Below, piece after piece: positions 1 to 10,552 of a stretch of 64,000 nucleotides of DNA (positions are counted from its first letter, which is position 1; each line of letters opens with the position of its first letter). Under the pieces are notes generated by a model. The model saw only the letters and a program-made list of their open reading frames with translations, searched no databases and was not told the origin of the DNA. Source of the DNA: Bacteroidota bacterium (GTDB lineage Bacteria; Bacteroidota; Bacteroidia; Bacteroidales; JAAUTT01); the NCBI GenBank assembly GCA_030706405.1, contig JAUZOO010000004.1:459720-523719 (forward strand), read 5' to 3'. The position numbers and the translations under genes are program-made.

Positions 1-467
1 CCCAGAAAAATAGCATGGTTAAGAAAGCCATACGGACCATTGTTTGGTGCTTCGATATCTAAAACCGATTTGCAATAAAAAGATTTGTTTGTATCACCCA
101 CATGAATCAAAGCATTATTGATAACCTGAAATATATGACCTTCATTGGTTTTCAGAAGATAACGGGCATACAATTCAGTATCGCCATCGGGGCGTACCAA
201 TTGCCAATCTTCTCCGCCCGGCAAGACTTCGCCTTTAATCTTTGGACCTGAAAATGTACCACCTGTTATTGGGATGACTCTTCGCGTGCCACACTTGCTC
301 TCACCAATATCAATCGTTTTTCCGATTTTCACTTTTGCTTCCCAAATAAATTCAGTTTTGAAGTCTTTGTACAAAGAATCGTTCTTTTCTGAATTTATAT
401 TTTGTGCTTTTATGTTCTGGGAAATAAAAGGAATAAAGAATAACAGGTAAATTAATTTTTTATTCAT
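1..467 (-). CDS. DUF3237 (UPF0311) family exported protein, 3' part beyond window
   Basis: The reading frame opens with ATG at 467 and runs off the left edge, giving about 155 residues. The N-terminus (MNKKLIYLLFFIPFIS then a cleavage-like KAQ) is a signal peptide. The mature part carries the DUF3237 hallmarks: a GTRRVIPITGGTFSGP segment, then GEVLPGGEDWQ, then a Tyr/Arg-rich strand (ELYARYLLKT). Members form a lipocalin-like beta barrel. No reaction is established for the family, although it recurs beside carbohydrate and aromatic-ester genes. It is the last visible gene of the minus-strand block, directly 3' of a broken GH31 remnant. Family assignment is firm by motif; function is unknown. 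Confidence 0.75.
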   Translation of the reverse strand, partial: MNKKLIYLLFFIPFISQNIKAQNINSEKNDSLYKDFKTEFIWEAKVKIGKTIDIGESKCGTRRVIPITGGTFSGPKIKGEVLPGGEDWQLVRPDGDTELYARYLLKTNEGHIFQVINNALIHVGDTNKSFYCKSVLDIEAPNNGPYGFLNHAIFL

Positions 468-483
468 AATCCTATCTTATTTT

Positions 484-575
484 GCCCAAGCTTCGCCTTC
501 AGGGCTTCTTCTCCATTTAAAATAAGCATCCAAAATTTTAAGCGATTCCAGACTTGGATTTTGATCCGGCATCGT
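484..575 (-). pseudogene. Orphan C-terminal coding tail fused out of frame to the GH31 fragment
   Basis: In the frame shifted relative to the upstream GH31 remnant, the minus strand encodes a protein-like tail beginning about MPDQNPSLESLK and ending RSPEGEAWAK followed by TAA. A 31-codon ORF starting at that Met is possible. More likely it is the 3' end of an unrelated gene joined to GH31 by deletion, because the short stretch around 555-575 reads plausibly in both frames (FDDAGSK in one, TMPDQNPS in the other). I do not recognise the parent family. Confidence 0.4.
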
Positions 576-954
576 CAAAATCAATAAACGTTGCACCAGA
601 TTCTTTCTCGCTTAAAAGCTGTTCTCCGGCAAGAGTAGAATAAGATATTTTACCCGACCTTACATTGACATTGACTTTCAATTTATCGCTTTTTAACAAA
701 ATAACATCTCCTTGCTGATTGATAGCAAGCTTTGTGGCTTGTGCTTTTTTCACTACCGACAGACTTTCCTTCGTAAAAGTTTTTCCTTCAGGCGATTTCA
801 ATACCCTTACCGTGGACGGTCCATAGAATTGAATTTCAACTTTCGTTGAGTTAATTTTGGCTTTTACACCCAAATCGGTTTTCTGATAAGATTGCGCCTG
901 ACCACTGATAACCACGATTATTGCAATGGCTGAGATAATTAAAAACCTTTTCAT
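538..954 (-). pseudogene. Truncated GH31 (alpha-xylosidase/alpha-glucosidase-like) N-terminal fragment
   Basis: This is a 138-residue ORF with a signal peptide (MKRFLIISAIAIIVVISGQAQ). The N-terminal beta-sandwich typical of GH31 follows: DLGVKAKINSTKVEIQFYGP, then STVRVLKSPEG, and the GATFIDFDDAG segment that in complete enzymes precedes the catalytic barrel. Full Bacteroidota GH31 enzymes are roughly 700-950 residues, so the entire (beta/alpha)8 barrel and its catalytic aspartates are missing. The protein ends after FDDAGSKS by running into a foreign tail. It follows GH2 by about 25 bp, so it was an operon member. An alpha-xylosidase is the expected original role in a xylan side-chain locus, but that is inference. 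Confidence 0.7.
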
Positions 955-977
955 TAGCAGGCGATTAACAGGTTTTA

Positions 978-3900
978 TTACAACAAATTAATAGTATACG
1001 CAAACGAAGTAAGTTCAGCAAACACCTGATATTTTTCTAGTGGTCGGGGGCCACAACTGGCCGAACCGACACCTAACGTTTTGGTTGAAACACACAATAC
1101 AGTAGCGGTACTGGCAGGTAAATCAATTTTATACTCTACCGGGTACATCTGTTCGTCGGTATGTGGTAGCGCCGATACCTGCATGAGTTTTTCGTCGGAT
1201 TTAACCAGCAACGAAGGCATATCCCTGCCACTGAGTTTTGCCCATCGCACTTCTTCGTGATTAGCCTGTTCCATTGGTTTTTCGTACTGGTATTGTTCAT
1301 TTACACCCAATTCATATACACCTACTTCGGCTGCGCTCCTGCGATCGGAATAGTTTTCGAATGGACCACGACCAAAGAAGATCATACGGTCGAGCTTTTT
1401 GTCGAGCAACATTCGCACACCAATGCGAGCCAAATTGATACGGAAACCAACAAATTGAACCTGATTGTCCACTTTTATTGTACCATCACCTTTTACCAAA
1501 TAAGTTGCGGTGTGATAAACGCCGAAACCTTCTTTTCCGTCTGCTTTGGTGGTCGAAGTTACCTTCACCGAAGCATTGTCCACCACTTCCACTTTAAACT
1601 CGACCAACGAGTATTGAAGTTTGTTTACACCAAACTTTTCCCACTGTTGGTAAGCCCAGTCGTCGTCATTACGGTGAGAGGCACGCCACAAATGCAATTT
1701 TGGTGCACCATCCGCAACCAACATATTAACCCCGTTCTTTGCCAACTGACTCATAAAGCCTGTTTTCTTATCGAAGCTTACTGAAAAATCTTTCCCGGAA
1801 ATGACAGCAGACTGAGCATTTTGAACGAGTTTCACCGGTTGTGTTACTTTTGTTTCTACTACCGGTGGAGTGTTGATCGGAAGTCTAAATTGCTCGGTTG
1901 CAACTTCAAAACCTTTATCAGCCCAGAGTGCTTTATCTTTTAGCTTGTACGAAATACGCAGAAAATATTCTGCTCCGGCTTTTGGATGCTCAATTTTATA
2001 GGGGATATTTGCCTCGAAAAGTCCTTTCCTCCACCAGATGGAACGCATTTTTATTTTTCCGTTATCAATTTCTTTTCCGTTTTCGAATAAGCTCCATGTG
2101 GCATCAAAACCATCCAGAGAAATAAACTGATATTTATTCTTTATTTGAATTCCTCCATTCACAGGGTCGGTAAGTTCGGTATCAATCCACTGAAATGCTT
2201 TTTTCATTTCGGGATAATGCGGTTTTTCTTTATTTCCTTCGGTAGAACGGTCGTAAGAAATTACTCCTTTATGAATGAAATAATGGTCGTTCGGCGCTTC
2301 GCCAAAACCACCTCCATAAGCTAAAATTGGGTGATTTGGGTCGCGCTTGTTCCATAATGCCTGATCTTGAAACTCCCAAATCGCACCACCAAGAATTTCA
2401 GGGTTATTGTCAAAAGCTTTCGAATACTCCTCAAGCGAGCCCATCGAATTGAACATGGCGTGAACAAATTCGCAGATATAAAACGGTTTTGTCAATCCCT
2501 TATCCCTGGCTGTGTTAGCATAATCTTCGGCTGTGCCATACATCCTGCCATCTAAATCAGCTGGGTTATTTTTTCCGGTTCCAAAACGCTCGTAATGAAC
2601 AAATCGCGTTGGGTCAATGGCCTTAACGGTTTTCAATGCTGCAACAAAATTGGATCCAACGCCACCACATTCATTTCCAAGCGACCAGATGATAACCGAT
2701 GGATGATTTTTGAAATTTTCGACATTTGCCACGTTCCGGTCAATAATAGCCGCTTTCATGGTGGGCTCTTCGTCAAAACGCCGATCATACCCGTGACATT
2801 CGCAGTTTGCTTCGGCAACCAGCCAGATGCCCCATTCGTCGCAAAGCTCATACCAGCGAGGATCGTCGGAATAATGTGAGGTACGCACGTGGTTACAGTT
2901 TCCTTGTTTAATGACTTCCAAATCACGAATCATTTGCTCTTCGGTAATAGCATGGCCAACATCCGACCAGTGCTCGTGACGGTTAACACCTTTCAGCTTA
3001 ATGGGAACACCGTTTACAGTAAAAACACGGCCTTTGATTTCGATTTTGCGGAAACCGACTTTTGAAGACAGGATTTCGCCTTCCGAGTTGGCAATTACAA
3101 CAGTGTATAAATAAGGGGTTTCGGCTGTCCATTTTTGCGGATTAGCAACCTGAATTTTCACATTCAGCGCCTCTTCCTGTTTTGCGTTGAGCTTGCTGCC
3201 GGTTACACTTCCTTTGGCTATTTCTTTCCCATCTTTATCGTAAAGAGTGGCAGTAAGCTCTTGAGCTTTAGCAGCTTTGTCGTCGAAGTTCTTTATCTTG
3301 GCTATAATTTCGAGTGTTCCGTCTTTATAATCCTTATCAAGGTCGGGCTTTACGAAAAAATCGCGGATATGCACCTGTGGGGCGCTCCAAAGCGTAACGT
3401 TGCGGAAAATCCCGTGTAAACGCCACATATCCTGATCTTCGAGCCATGTACCTGAGCTGTATTGATACACCTCTACGGCAATCATATTTTTACCGGGTTT
3501 CAAATATTTGGTCAAATCGAAATCGGCAGCATTGCGACTGTTTACGCTAAAACCAACTTTTTCGCCGTTTACCCACAAAAAGAAAGCACAGTCAACACCA
3601 TCGAACGTAATAAAATTGCGGCGACCAATCCAGTCGGCAGGAACCTCGAACTCCCGGCGGTAGCTTCCCACCGGATTGCGCTCTTTGTAGGAAGTGTACC
3701 ATTTTTCAGGCTCACTCATTACATGCGGAAAATCCTTCTTTATAGTATATCCTAAATTGCGGTAAAACGGAGTGCCGTATCCATGTACTTCCCAGTTCGA
3801 TGGAACCGGAAGCTCTTTCCAACCAGTTACATCAAATTCCGGTTTGTAAAAATCGGTGGGACGCTGTTCGGGTGTTGGTACCCAGTTGAATTTCCACATA

Positions 3901-4133
3901 CCGTTCAAACTCCGGCTAAGCGACGATGCATGTCGCTTAGCAACCAAAGCCTCCTGCAAATTGGCATATGGCATAAGCGTTGCATGGTAGGGTTCTTTGT
4001 TTATACCCAGCAGCTCGGGATTTTCTATTTCTGGAGGGATTGGAGCCTCTGCGTTTATGTTTGGCTGAGCATAGAGTCCGCTGAAAGAACAAAGCGCTCC
4101 CAAAAACAGACTTATGAATGTGTTTCTTTTCAT
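978..4133 (-). CDS. GH2 beta-galactosidase (LacZ-type), exported
   Basis: At 1051 residues this is LacZ-like in length. A signal peptide ends near LYAQ (residues 20-23). Order: jelly-roll sugar-binding domain (about 50-255), two Ig-like domains with the (beta/alpha)8 barrel between (about 370-660), then the C-terminal beta-sandwich of long beta-galactosidases. LacZ landmarks are present: GVNRHEH (382-388), the acid/base in WSLGNECG (E488) and the nucleophile in YICEFVHAM (E555). It hydrolyses non-reducing beta-galactosides in the periplasm or at the surface. In this block it plausibly removes galactose from xylan side chains. It lies 52 bp downstream of GH97. Exact linkage specificity cannot be read from sequence. 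Confidence 0.9.
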   Translation of the reverse strand: MKRNTFISLFLGALCSFSGLYAQPNINAEAPIPPEIENPELLGINKEPYHATLMPYANLQEALVAKRHASSLSRSLNGMWKFNWVPTPEQRPTDFYKPEFDVTGWKELPVPSNWEVHGYGTPFYRNLGYTIKKDFPHVMSEPEKWYTSYKERNPVGSYRREFEVPADWIGRRNFITFDGVDCAFFLWVNGEKVGFSVNSRNAADFDLTKYLKPGKNMIAVEVYQYSSGTWLEDQDMWRLHGIFRNVTLWSAPQVHIRDFFVKPDLDKDYKDGTLEIIAKIKNFDDKAAKAQELTATLYDKDGKEIAKGSVTGSKLNAKQEEALNVKIQVANPQKWTAETPYLYTVVIANSEGEILSSKVGFRKIEIKGRVFTVNGVPIKLKGVNRHEHWSDVGHAITEEQMIRDLEVIKQGNCNHVRTSHYSDDPRWYELCDEWGIWLVAEANCECHGYDRRFDEEPTMKAAIIDRNVANVENFKNHPSVIIWSLGNECGGVGSNFVAALKTVKAIDPTRFVHYERFGTGKNNPADLDGRMYGTAEDYANTARDKGLTKPFYICEFVHAMFNSMGSLEEYSKAFDNNPEILGGAIWEFQDQALWNKRDPNHPILAYGGGFGEAPNDHYFIHKGVISYDRSTEGNKEKPHYPEMKKAFQWIDTELTDPVNGGIQIKNKYQFISLDGFDATWSLFENGKEIDNGKIKMRSIWWRKGLFEANIPYKIEHPKAGAEYFLRISYKLKDKALWADKGFEVATEQFRLPINTPPVVETKVTQPVKLVQNAQSAVISGKDFSVSFDKKTGFMSQLAKNGVNMLVADGAPKLHLWRASHRNDDDWAYQQWEKFGVNKLQYSLVEFKVEVVDNASVKVTSTTKADGKEGFGVYHTATYLVKGDGTIKVDNQVQFVGFRINLARIGVRMLLDKKLDRMIFFGRGPFENYSDRRSAAEVGVYELGVNEQYQYEKPMEQANHEEVRWAKLSGRDMPSLLVKSDEKLMQVSALPHTDEQMYPVEYKIDLPASTATVLCVSTKTLGVGSASCGPRPLEKYQVFAELTSFAYTINLL

Positions 4134-4185
4134 GAATTAGAGATTAGTATTTTTATAAAGTAGTTATTTTAATGCAGAGTCCAAG

Positions 4186-6111
4186 TTACTGAATTGGCTT
4201 CAACCCGGCAGCAAAACCGCCCCTGCGAAGCATTTTTACATCTACTGAAGATGTTTTATCCACCACCATGTATTGTGTTGCAAAACTCTTGTCATGTATG
4301 CCGTCCATTATCAGTGTGAGCTTAAACTTTACACCTTCGGGCAGAAAGTCAAACAACAGCTTTTTCCTCTTTTCCTTGTTTTCGGCATTTATACCGCCAA
4401 TATACCACGCTGTGCCTTTTTGACGGGCAATAATCAAGTCCTTTCCCGGATACCCATCGATTAATTTGGTATTATCCCAGGCATTAGGAACTTCCATTAG
4501 AAAATGTTTAGCAGCATCGGGCAAATCGTAATAACCTTCCGGGCGGTCGGCCATGTGCTGAATACCGGATTCAAACACCACACTGAGTGCTAGTTCGTGG
4601 CCATAAGAGGTGATATGTGAATATTGAGAATTTGTGAAAGTAACCGGGGTATAATCCATTGCACCAACCACATTTCGGGTAAATGGTAAAATAGTATTAT
4701 GCTCCGGAGCCGTTGTGGTAAATTCCGGACCGTTGTTGTACCATTCGGCTCCGCGAACTCCTTCGTATGTCATCAGGTGTGGATATGTACGAGCCCATCC
4801 GCGAGGGACTAAACAACCATGGAAATAGACCATCATCTCGAATTTGGCTGCGTCGTCCAAAATATCAAGATAATACTTAATCATATTTTGTTTTTCGCTT
4901 TCGAAAAAGTCTATTTTCACACCCGCTACACCCATTTTTTTTAGTTTGTCGAACTCTTCCATACGATTTTCATGGGTCAACATCCGATCTTTTGGGGTAG
5001 CAGAAACCCACGTATGATCTCCACCTGAGTTATACCACATCAAGGGTTTTACGCCTAATGAATGAATATATTTTAAAGCATCTTCCAATTTTCCTCCATT
5101 GCCCATGGCATCCCATTCCCAATCGAGCAAGGTGTACGGCCAGCCCATTGAGGCAGCTAAATCGGCAAACTCGCACACCGTTTTAAAGTCTTTGGTCCCG
5201 TGATTGTTCGACCAGTAATTCCACGATGCAATGCCTGGCTTAATCCAATCGGTTTTGGAAATAATTGAAGACGCAGACACGTCATCGACCAGCGTAGATT
5301 CCACAATATCGGCAAGGCTGCCGATGATAATTACGCGCCAAGGCGATTTCCAAGGGAGAGTAATGGTTGGTTTTGTATCACCTTGTCCTCTTCCGTTCCA
5401 TTGATCGGGGAAAGAAATTTTATATTTCGATTTTTCAACGGCATTGGACAACTTTGTTCCACAATAATTTCTGTCCAAATCGGCTTCGTGGATCAAATAC
5501 CAGCAATCTTTATCAGGTGTGTTGAAAAGTGCAGGATAACCCCAGTCTTGTTGAGTGTTCCCATCGGTCATGGTAGTATAAAGCCCTTCGTTGGCAGGGT
5601 TAAATTTCTCCATCCATCTTTTTGCACTATCCGGCATGCAATAGGCTGTAAATTCATCATTTACGACAAAAGAACCTTCCTTTTCAGGAAATTCATAACG
5701 AAATGCAACACCATCATTATAAGCCCTGATGATTAGGTTTAATTTAGCTTTACCCGGATTTTCAAAAGTAACGACCGTTTCGTTTGCCGAATTACTGCAT
5801 AGAGATCGTTTGCCATGCACGACCGAATATCGTTCGTTTATTAAAATGGGTTTACCAACCTTCAGGTATTTTAGTTCTTTCGAAAAAGTCTGGTCATTTC
5901 GTGATAGTCCAAGGGATATTTGCGAAATCGCCTCGCAAATTTTACCATGGTTCAAATAGTCTACTTTTAGACTCCATTCACCTAAATCGGCATTTTGCTG
6001 GTTGAAAAGCGATATTGTTATCTTTTGGTTTGGCGAGACTACTTTCACTTTTTGCGAAAATGCAGTCCATGAGCTCAGGATAATTATTCCCGTTATTATT
6101 TTAAATTTCAT
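4186..6111 (-). CDS. GH97 glycosidase, retaining alpha-galactosidase type
   Basis: The 641-residue protein has a signal peptide (MKFKIITGIIILSSWTAFSQ). It has the N-terminal beta-super-sandwich (about 25-280), the (beta/alpha)8 barrel (about 285-560, containing LLDWEWDAMGNGG and MWYNSGG) and a C-terminal sandwich, as in all GH97. The barrel carries GVKIDFFES with Asp401, the position of the nucleophile in retaining GH97 alpha-galactosidases. Inverting SusB-type alpha-glucosidases lack an Asp there. A YEGVRGAEWY segment (residues 449-458) supplies the candidate acid/base. An alpha-galactosidase is therefore more likely than an alpha-glucosidase. It is flanked by GH95 and GH2, suggesting joint debranching of galactosylated side chains. 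Confidence 0.88.
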   Translation of the reverse strand: MKFKIITGIIILSSWTAFSQKVKVVSPNQKITISLFNQQNADLGEWSLKVDYLNHGKICEAISQISLGLSRNDQTFSKELKYLKVGKPILINERYSVVHGKRSLCSNSANETVVTFENPGKAKLNLIIRAYNDGVAFRYEFPEKEGSFVVNDEFTAYCMPDSAKRWMEKFNPANEGLYTTMTDGNTQQDWGYPALFNTPDKDCWYLIHEADLDRNYCGTKLSNAVEKSKYKISFPDQWNGRGQGDTKPTITLPWKSPWRVIIIGSLADIVESTLVDDVSASSIISKTDWIKPGIASWNYWSNNHGTKDFKTVCEFADLAASMGWPYTLLDWEWDAMGNGGKLEDALKYIHSLGVKPLMWYNSGGDHTWVSATPKDRMLTHENRMEEFDKLKKMGVAGVKIDFFESEKQNMIKYYLDILDDAAKFEMMVYFHGCLVPRGWARTYPHLMTYEGVRGAEWYNNGPEFTTTAPEHNTILPFTRNVVGAMDYTPVTFTNSQYSHITSYGHELALSVVFESGIQHMADRPEGYYDLPDAAKHFLMEVPNAWDNTKLIDGYPGKDLIIARQKGTAWYIGGINAENKEKRKKLLFDFLPEGVKFKLTLIMDGIHDKSFATQYMVVDKTSSVDVKMLRRGGFAAGLKPIQ

Positions 6112-6233
6112 CAGTACAAAATTTAATTTTTGTGGTCAGATAAACCCTCAGAAGCTTTTTGTTCATTCGCGTTTGTGACAGCAAATTATGGAAGTATCAG
6201 ACTATTCTTTTTATTAGATACTAGATTATCAAC

Positions 6234-8684
6234 CTAGAACTTTTTAAGTTTTATTATATCGCCAGGCTTCGTTGATAAATCATATTCATATACCTTTTTC
6301 ATGGTTAATGATGGTTGGGCAGTTTTTGAATGGTTCAAAGGGGACTTTATTTCGGAAACAGCATAGAACGGATTGGCATTCCGGCCCTTAGCTTCCTTAA
6401 GTCCATTGCCTTTTAAAGGGAAATACGAACGTATCCTGCAATTCCCTCCAATTGAAGATTTTATTGTAGCTGTGGCTAATTCTCCATTTTCCCATTGAAT
6501 ATCAACATCAAAACCGCCTCTGGCTTTAAGACCTTTTACACTACCGCTTTTCCAGGCAGTTGGCAATGCAGGTAACAGATGAACGGCTCCATCCTGGCTT
6601 TGTAACAGCATTTCGGCAATACCCGAGGTACAACCAAAATTACCATCGATTTGGAAAGGTGGGTGTGCATCGAAAAGGTTAGGATAAGTACCGCCTTTTT
6701 GTCTTCCGTCGGGTTGTATCGATGGGGTTAACTGGTCGGTAATGAGTTTATATGCATGGTCTCCATCAAGAAGACGTGCCCAAAGGTTAACTTTCCATCC
6801 CATTGACCATCCGGTCGATTCGTCACCACGTGCTACAAGCGAGGTCTTTGCTGCTGAGAACAATTCCGGATTACGGTATGGAGAAATCTGGTTCGATGGA
6901 AAAAGTCCATACAAATGAGAAACATGACGGTGGTTGTCTTTCGGGTTATCCCAATCGTACATCCACTCCTGTAATTGGCCCCATTGACCAATCTGCATAG
7001 GAGCCAAACGCTTCATTTTTTCTTTTATTTGCGCCACCAATTCCTTATCAGTTTTCAGAATTTCGGCAGCTTTAACAGCTATCGAGAAAATGTCGAAAAC
7101 CAACTGATTGTCCATGGTTGTACCTGCCGACATTGACGATCCGCCATGACCTCTGGGCTCATTTTCGGGAGATACCGCCGGACTAACCACTAACCATTTG
7201 TTTTGAGGTTCTTCGGTAAGGAAATCAACGAAAAACAAGGCAGCTTCTTTAATCGCAGGATATACCGATTTGAGATATTCTTTGTCGCCGTTGTACGAAT
7301 ATTTTTCGAATAAATGTTGGGAGAGCCATGCGCCACCCATTGGCCACATACCCCAATAAGCCCCGTCAACCGGGCCATTGATGCGCCATATATCGGTATT
7401 GTGGTGTAAAACCCAACCACGGGCACCATACATATCCATAGCTGTTTTTTTACCAGTTTCCGAAAGTTCTTGCACCATCTGGATTAACGGTTCGTTCATT
7501 TCGGTAAGGTTGGTAACCTCGGAGGGCCAGTAATTCATCTCAGTATTGATATTCACGGTATATTTACTATCCCATGCAGGATTTAACTGGTCGGCCCAGA
7601 TTCCCTGAAGGTTGGCTGGTTGTCCGCCGGGCCTTGACGAAGAAATTAACAAATAACGACCAAATTGAAAATACAAAGCAACAAACTGAGGGTCATTTCC
7701 CTTGGCAAATTGTTCTAGACGTACATCGGTAGGTTTTTTAGCCGCATCGGTTACCCCAAGGTCAAGGTTCGCCCTCTTGAAATAGCTTTGATAATCGGCT
7801 ATATGATCTTTTAAGGCTTGATCGTAATTCTTTTTCAAAGCCTTCTGGAGGTAAGCATCTGCCATTTCGGTAGCATTACCGCTAATATCCTTATAGCTCT
7901 TAAAATTAGTACCTATAGAAATGTAAATGGTAGCAGCATCGGCATTGTTCACTGTTAGCGAAGTATCGCTCGAAGAAACAGAACCTCCGGCAGTTACAAT
8001 CTTAACCTTAGCTTCGAATTGTACAGCCCCTTTGATTCCCTCCTGATCGCTTGACACCCCTGATAAAACAAGCTCATTATTCCCCAGAGACGTTACTTTT
8101 ACTTTGGATGGGCGATCCATGGTTGCAGAAAAGTTTACCGAACCAGACTTATCGGTCGAAATGCGAGCAATGATAACCTGATCGGGGAACGAAGAAAATA
8201 CCTTGGTATCATAATTTACGCCGCTAACATTATAGCGGCTGGTTACCAACGCTTTTTCGAGATCGAGTTCGCGATAATAATTTGTAAAATTCTCATGTCC
8301 AGGGAAGTTAAGTCTGAGGTTACCAACGGTCTGATAAGACATTCCATGCGGCCGGCCAATCATTTTACTATTTACCAAATCCTGCGCTTCTTTGTATTTG
8401 CCTTCAAAAATCAATTTTCTAACTTCAGCTAAGGCTTCTTTGGCTTCAGGCTTATCATTACGGTACGGCTGGCCTGCCCATACGGTATTTTCATTAAGTT
8501 GAATTACTTCTTTATTCGGATTTCCATAAATCATGGCCCCTAAACGTCCATTTCCAACGGGCAGCGCTTCAACCCACTGTTTGGCAGGCTGCAAATACCA
8601 TAACTTCATATAAGAATCACTTTGAGCTGAGGCGTCAATTACTAATGTCAGACAAAGTAGCAAGTACAAAATTTTCTTTTTCAT
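6234..8684 (-). CDS. GH95 alpha-L-fucosidase / alpha-L-galactosidase
   Basis: The 816-residue protein has a signal peptide (ends DASAQ, residue 21) and full GH95 length. It has an N-terminal beta region with [18 protein letters not shown] (37-54) and LNENTVWAG, an (alpha/alpha)6 barrel, and a C-terminal beta domain. [11 protein letters not shown] (376-386) carries the paired Asn residues (N378, N380) that activate water in this inverting family. FQIDGNFG (677-684) carries the catalytic-region Asp680. HHNTDIW and [12 protein letters not shown] are also family marks. Known members cleave alpha-1,2-L-fucose, and some from xylan loci cleave L-galactose. The latter fits the neighbourhood but is inference. 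Confidence 0.9.
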   Translation of the reverse strand: MKKKILYLLLCLTLVIDASAQSDSYMKLWYLQPAKQWVEALPVGNGRLGAMIYGNPNKEVIQLNENTVWAGQPYRNDKPEAKEALAEVRKLIFEGKYKEAQDLVNSKMIGRPHGMSYQTVGNLRLNFPGHENFTNYYRELDLEKALVTSRYNVSGVNYDTKVFSSFPDQVIIARISTDKSGSVNFSATMDRPSKVKVTSLGNNELVLSGVSSDQEGIKGAVQFEAKVKIVTAGGSVSSSDTSLTVNNADAATIYISIGTNFKSYKDISGNATEMADAYLQKALKKNYDQALKDHIADYQSYFKRANLDLGVTDAAKKPTDVRLEQFAKGNDPQFVALYFQFGRYLLISSSRPGGQPANLQGIWADQLNPAWDSKYTVNINTEMNYWPSEVTNLTEMNEPLIQMVQELSETGKKTAMDMYGARGWVLHHNTDIWRINGPVDGAYWGMWPMGGAWLSQHLFEKYSYNGDKEYLKSVYPAIKEAALFFVDFLTEEPQNKWLVVSPAVSPENEPRGHGGSSMSAGTTMDNQLVFDIFSIAVKAAEILKTDKELVAQIKEKMKRLAPMQIGQWGQLQEWMYDWDNPKDNHRHVSHLYGLFPSNQISPYRNPELFSAAKTSLVARGDESTGWSMGWKVNLWARLLDGDHAYKLITDQLTPSIQPDGRQKGGTYPNLFDAHPPFQIDGNFGCTSGIAEMLLQSQDGAVHLLPALPTAWKSGSVKGLKARGGFDVDIQWENGELATATIKSSIGGNCRIRSYFPLKGNGLKEAKGRNANPFYAVSEIKSPLNHSKTAQPSLTMKKVYEYDLSTKPGDIIKLKKF

Positions 8685-8692
8685 ATACTTAA

Positions 8693-9589
8693 TTATAATT
8701 TGCTAATCCATTTAGAGTTTTCCATCCATTTGAATAAAGGTTCCATCCATCCTTTATGTCCAAAAATAAATCCATGCCCGCCTTTCGGATAAATGTGCAT
8801 TTCGACCGGAACTTTGTAATGCCTTAACTTTTCGAAATAATTGATGCTATTATCGACATCAACCACATTATCATCAGCAGCATGTGTGATATATGCCGGA
8901 GGAGTAGTTTCATCTACCTGTAATTCATTAGAAAACTCGTCTATAGTTTCCTTCGAGGGATTATTTCCCAACAATTTGTTCCGCGAATCGCGATGTGTCA
9001 GATTATCCTGCATCGTAATAACCGGATATACTAATATCTGAAAATCAGGCCGAAGACTGGTATTTTTAGCATTTTCGATAAAGGCCTTTTTGAAATGAGT
9101 CGCCTCGGTTGAAGCCAGATGCCCTCCTGCCGAAAAGCCCATGATGCCTACTTTATGAACATCAACGCCCCACTTCTCTGCATTCTCCCGCACAAGCTTT
9201 ATGGCCTGCTGTGCATCCTGCAAGGGGCCAATCTTCTTATCCGGCATAATTATATCGTCGGGAAGCCTATATTTTAGCACAAAAGCAGCAACTCCATTCT
9301 TTGAAAATTCCTTTGCCGCCGAAACGCCTTCGCCCTGAAAAACGATTACACTGTACCCTCCACCGGGACAGATTACCACGGCAGCACCGGTAGCTTTCCC
9401 CTTTTCGGGAAGGTAAACTTCGAGGGTAGGCGTAGTTACTCCCCTATACATCCCGGAAGTATTGATTTCCATTAAGTCTGCCGACTTCGAATTCGGGATG
9501 GTGCCCGGGTAAAGATTGACAATTTCCTGTGTCCGACCGGGAATTGACAAAATGAACACCAGCCCAATGATCATCTGAAACTTCTTCAT
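8693..9589 (-). CDS. Exported alpha/beta-hydrolase, acetyl xylan esterase-like (BD-FAE family)
   Basis: This is a 298-residue protein with a signal peptide (ends GRTQ). The mature part resembles the BD-FAE/Axe group of small carbohydrate esterases: oxyanion-hole segment [10 protein letters not shown] (71-80), nucleophile elbow [10 protein letters not shown] with Ser153, acid Asp240 in HAADDNVV, and His272 in PKGGHGF. It likely deacetylates xylan or xylo-oligosaccharides in the periplasm. It starts 14 bp after the stop of the next esterase upstream and ends 8 bp before the GH95 start, so co-transcription is near certain. Feruloyl esterase activity is the main alternative. Confidence 0.82.
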   Translation of the reverse strand: MKKFQMIIGLVFILSIPGRTQEIVNLYPGTIPNSKSADLMEINTSGMYRGVTTPTLEVYLPEKGKATGAAVVICPGGGYSVIVFQGEGVSAAKEFSKNGVAAFVLKYRLPDDIIMPDKKIGPLQDAQQAIKLVRENAEKWGVDVHKVGIMGFSAGGHLASTEATHFKKAFIENAKNTSLRPDFQILVYPVITMQDNLTHRDSRNKLLGNNPSKETIDEFSNELQVDETTPPAYITHAADDNVVDVDNSINYFEKLRHYKVPVEMHIYPKGGHGFIFGHKGWMEPLFKWMENSKWISKL

Positions 9590-9603
9590 ATCCTTTTGGA
9601 GAT

Positions 9604-10521
9604 TTAATTCCTGATTTTCTTTTGAGAATTGGCAACAAAGAAATCGACCATCATTTTCAAATACGGTTCCTGATGAACACCAGGCCCATGCTGTCCGTTA
9701 GGCACGAGTACAAACTGACTGGGAACATGAGCTTTCTGCAAAGCCTCATAAAGTATCTCGCTTTGGCAATGGGGCACAACGCGGTCCTTATCGCCATGAA
9801 AGATTAGAAAAGGAGGATCGCTTGGATCGATGTATGTTGTAGGGCTTGCCAGTAAGCATTTATCCTTGTTTTCCTGAATAGGGCCGCCGATATAAAGGGA
9901 GGCCGGGGAATTCGGTGCATTATGCGTAAAATCGGTACCACCGCACGAGTCCATTACCAACATATTGGTTGGGCCAAACCAATCAACTACTGCATCCACC
10001 GAGCTGCTGTAAGCGGTATTAGGGCCGACAGAACCTTCAATATCAACGGTTGCTGTTCCAAGTGTATATTGTTTAACTTTTCCGGAAGTACCGGCCATCG
10101 CCGCCATATTTCCTCCGGAGGAGCTTCCGGTTATTCCAACAAACAATGTATCAAACTGAAACTTAGCAGCATTGGCCCTTACATACCGGATAGCCGCTTT
10201 TATATCCTGCATGGGAGCAGGAAATTTAGCATCAAAACTCGAACGATGATTGGGCATTACAACCGCAAAACCGGCATCGAGAAGAGTTTTCCCCAAAGAA
10301 TTAAAATCTGCCCCTTTGGACCTGTTCGACATCCAGGCACTGCCATATATTGAAATTATTACCGGATAAGATGGCTTTTGGACTTTAGGCAAATAAATAT
10401 CCAACCGATGGTATATCATGGTATCGCCGGCATAGTTTAAATCCTTCCAGCTTTTTGAAAATGGCTGACTAAAACTGTTAAGTCCTGCCAGTAAAAAAAT
10501 AATAATTAAGATGTGTTTCAT
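9604..10521 (-). CDS. Exported alpha/beta-hydrolase, second BD-FAE-like esterase
   Basis: The 305-residue protein has a signal peptide (ends NSFSQ). Fold marks are a strand and oxyanion region PVIISIYGSAW (53-63), the nucleophile elbow TGSSSGGNMA with Ser134, acid candidate in FHGDKDRVVP and His in PNGQHGPG. It shares layout but little close sequence identity with the next gene. A distinctive region around VDWFGPTNMLVMDSC is typical of this esterase/lipase group in Bacteroidota hemicellulose loci. It is probably an acetyl or feruloyl esterase acting on xylan fragments, with substrate not predictable. It lies in the middle of the minus-strand block with 31 bp to the thioredoxin-like gene upstream. 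Confidence 0.78.
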   Translation of the reverse strand: MKHILIIIFLLAGLNSFSQPFSKSWKDLNYAGDTMIYHRLDIYLPKVQKPSYPVIISIYGSAWMSNRSKGADFNSLGKTLLDAGFAVVMPNHRSSFDAKFPAPMQDIKAAIRYVRANAAKFQFDTLFVGITGSSSGGNMAAMAGTSGKVKQYTLGTATVDIEGSVGPNTAYSSSVDAVVDWFGPTNMLVMDSCGGTDFTHNAPNSPASLYIGGPIQENKDKCLLASPTTYIDPSDPPFLIFHGDKDRVVPHCQSEILYEALQKAHVPSQFVLVPNGQHGPGVHQEPYLKMMVDFFVANSQKKIRN

Positions 10522-10552
10522 TGTTAGTTCATATTTACAATGTGGAGTATCT

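Noticed and set aside
1257..1784. Long plus-strand ORF opposite the GH2 gene
   Set aside because: It is the antisense shadow of a well-defined GH2 gene and has no protein-like motifs. Many similar shadows occur opposite other genes.
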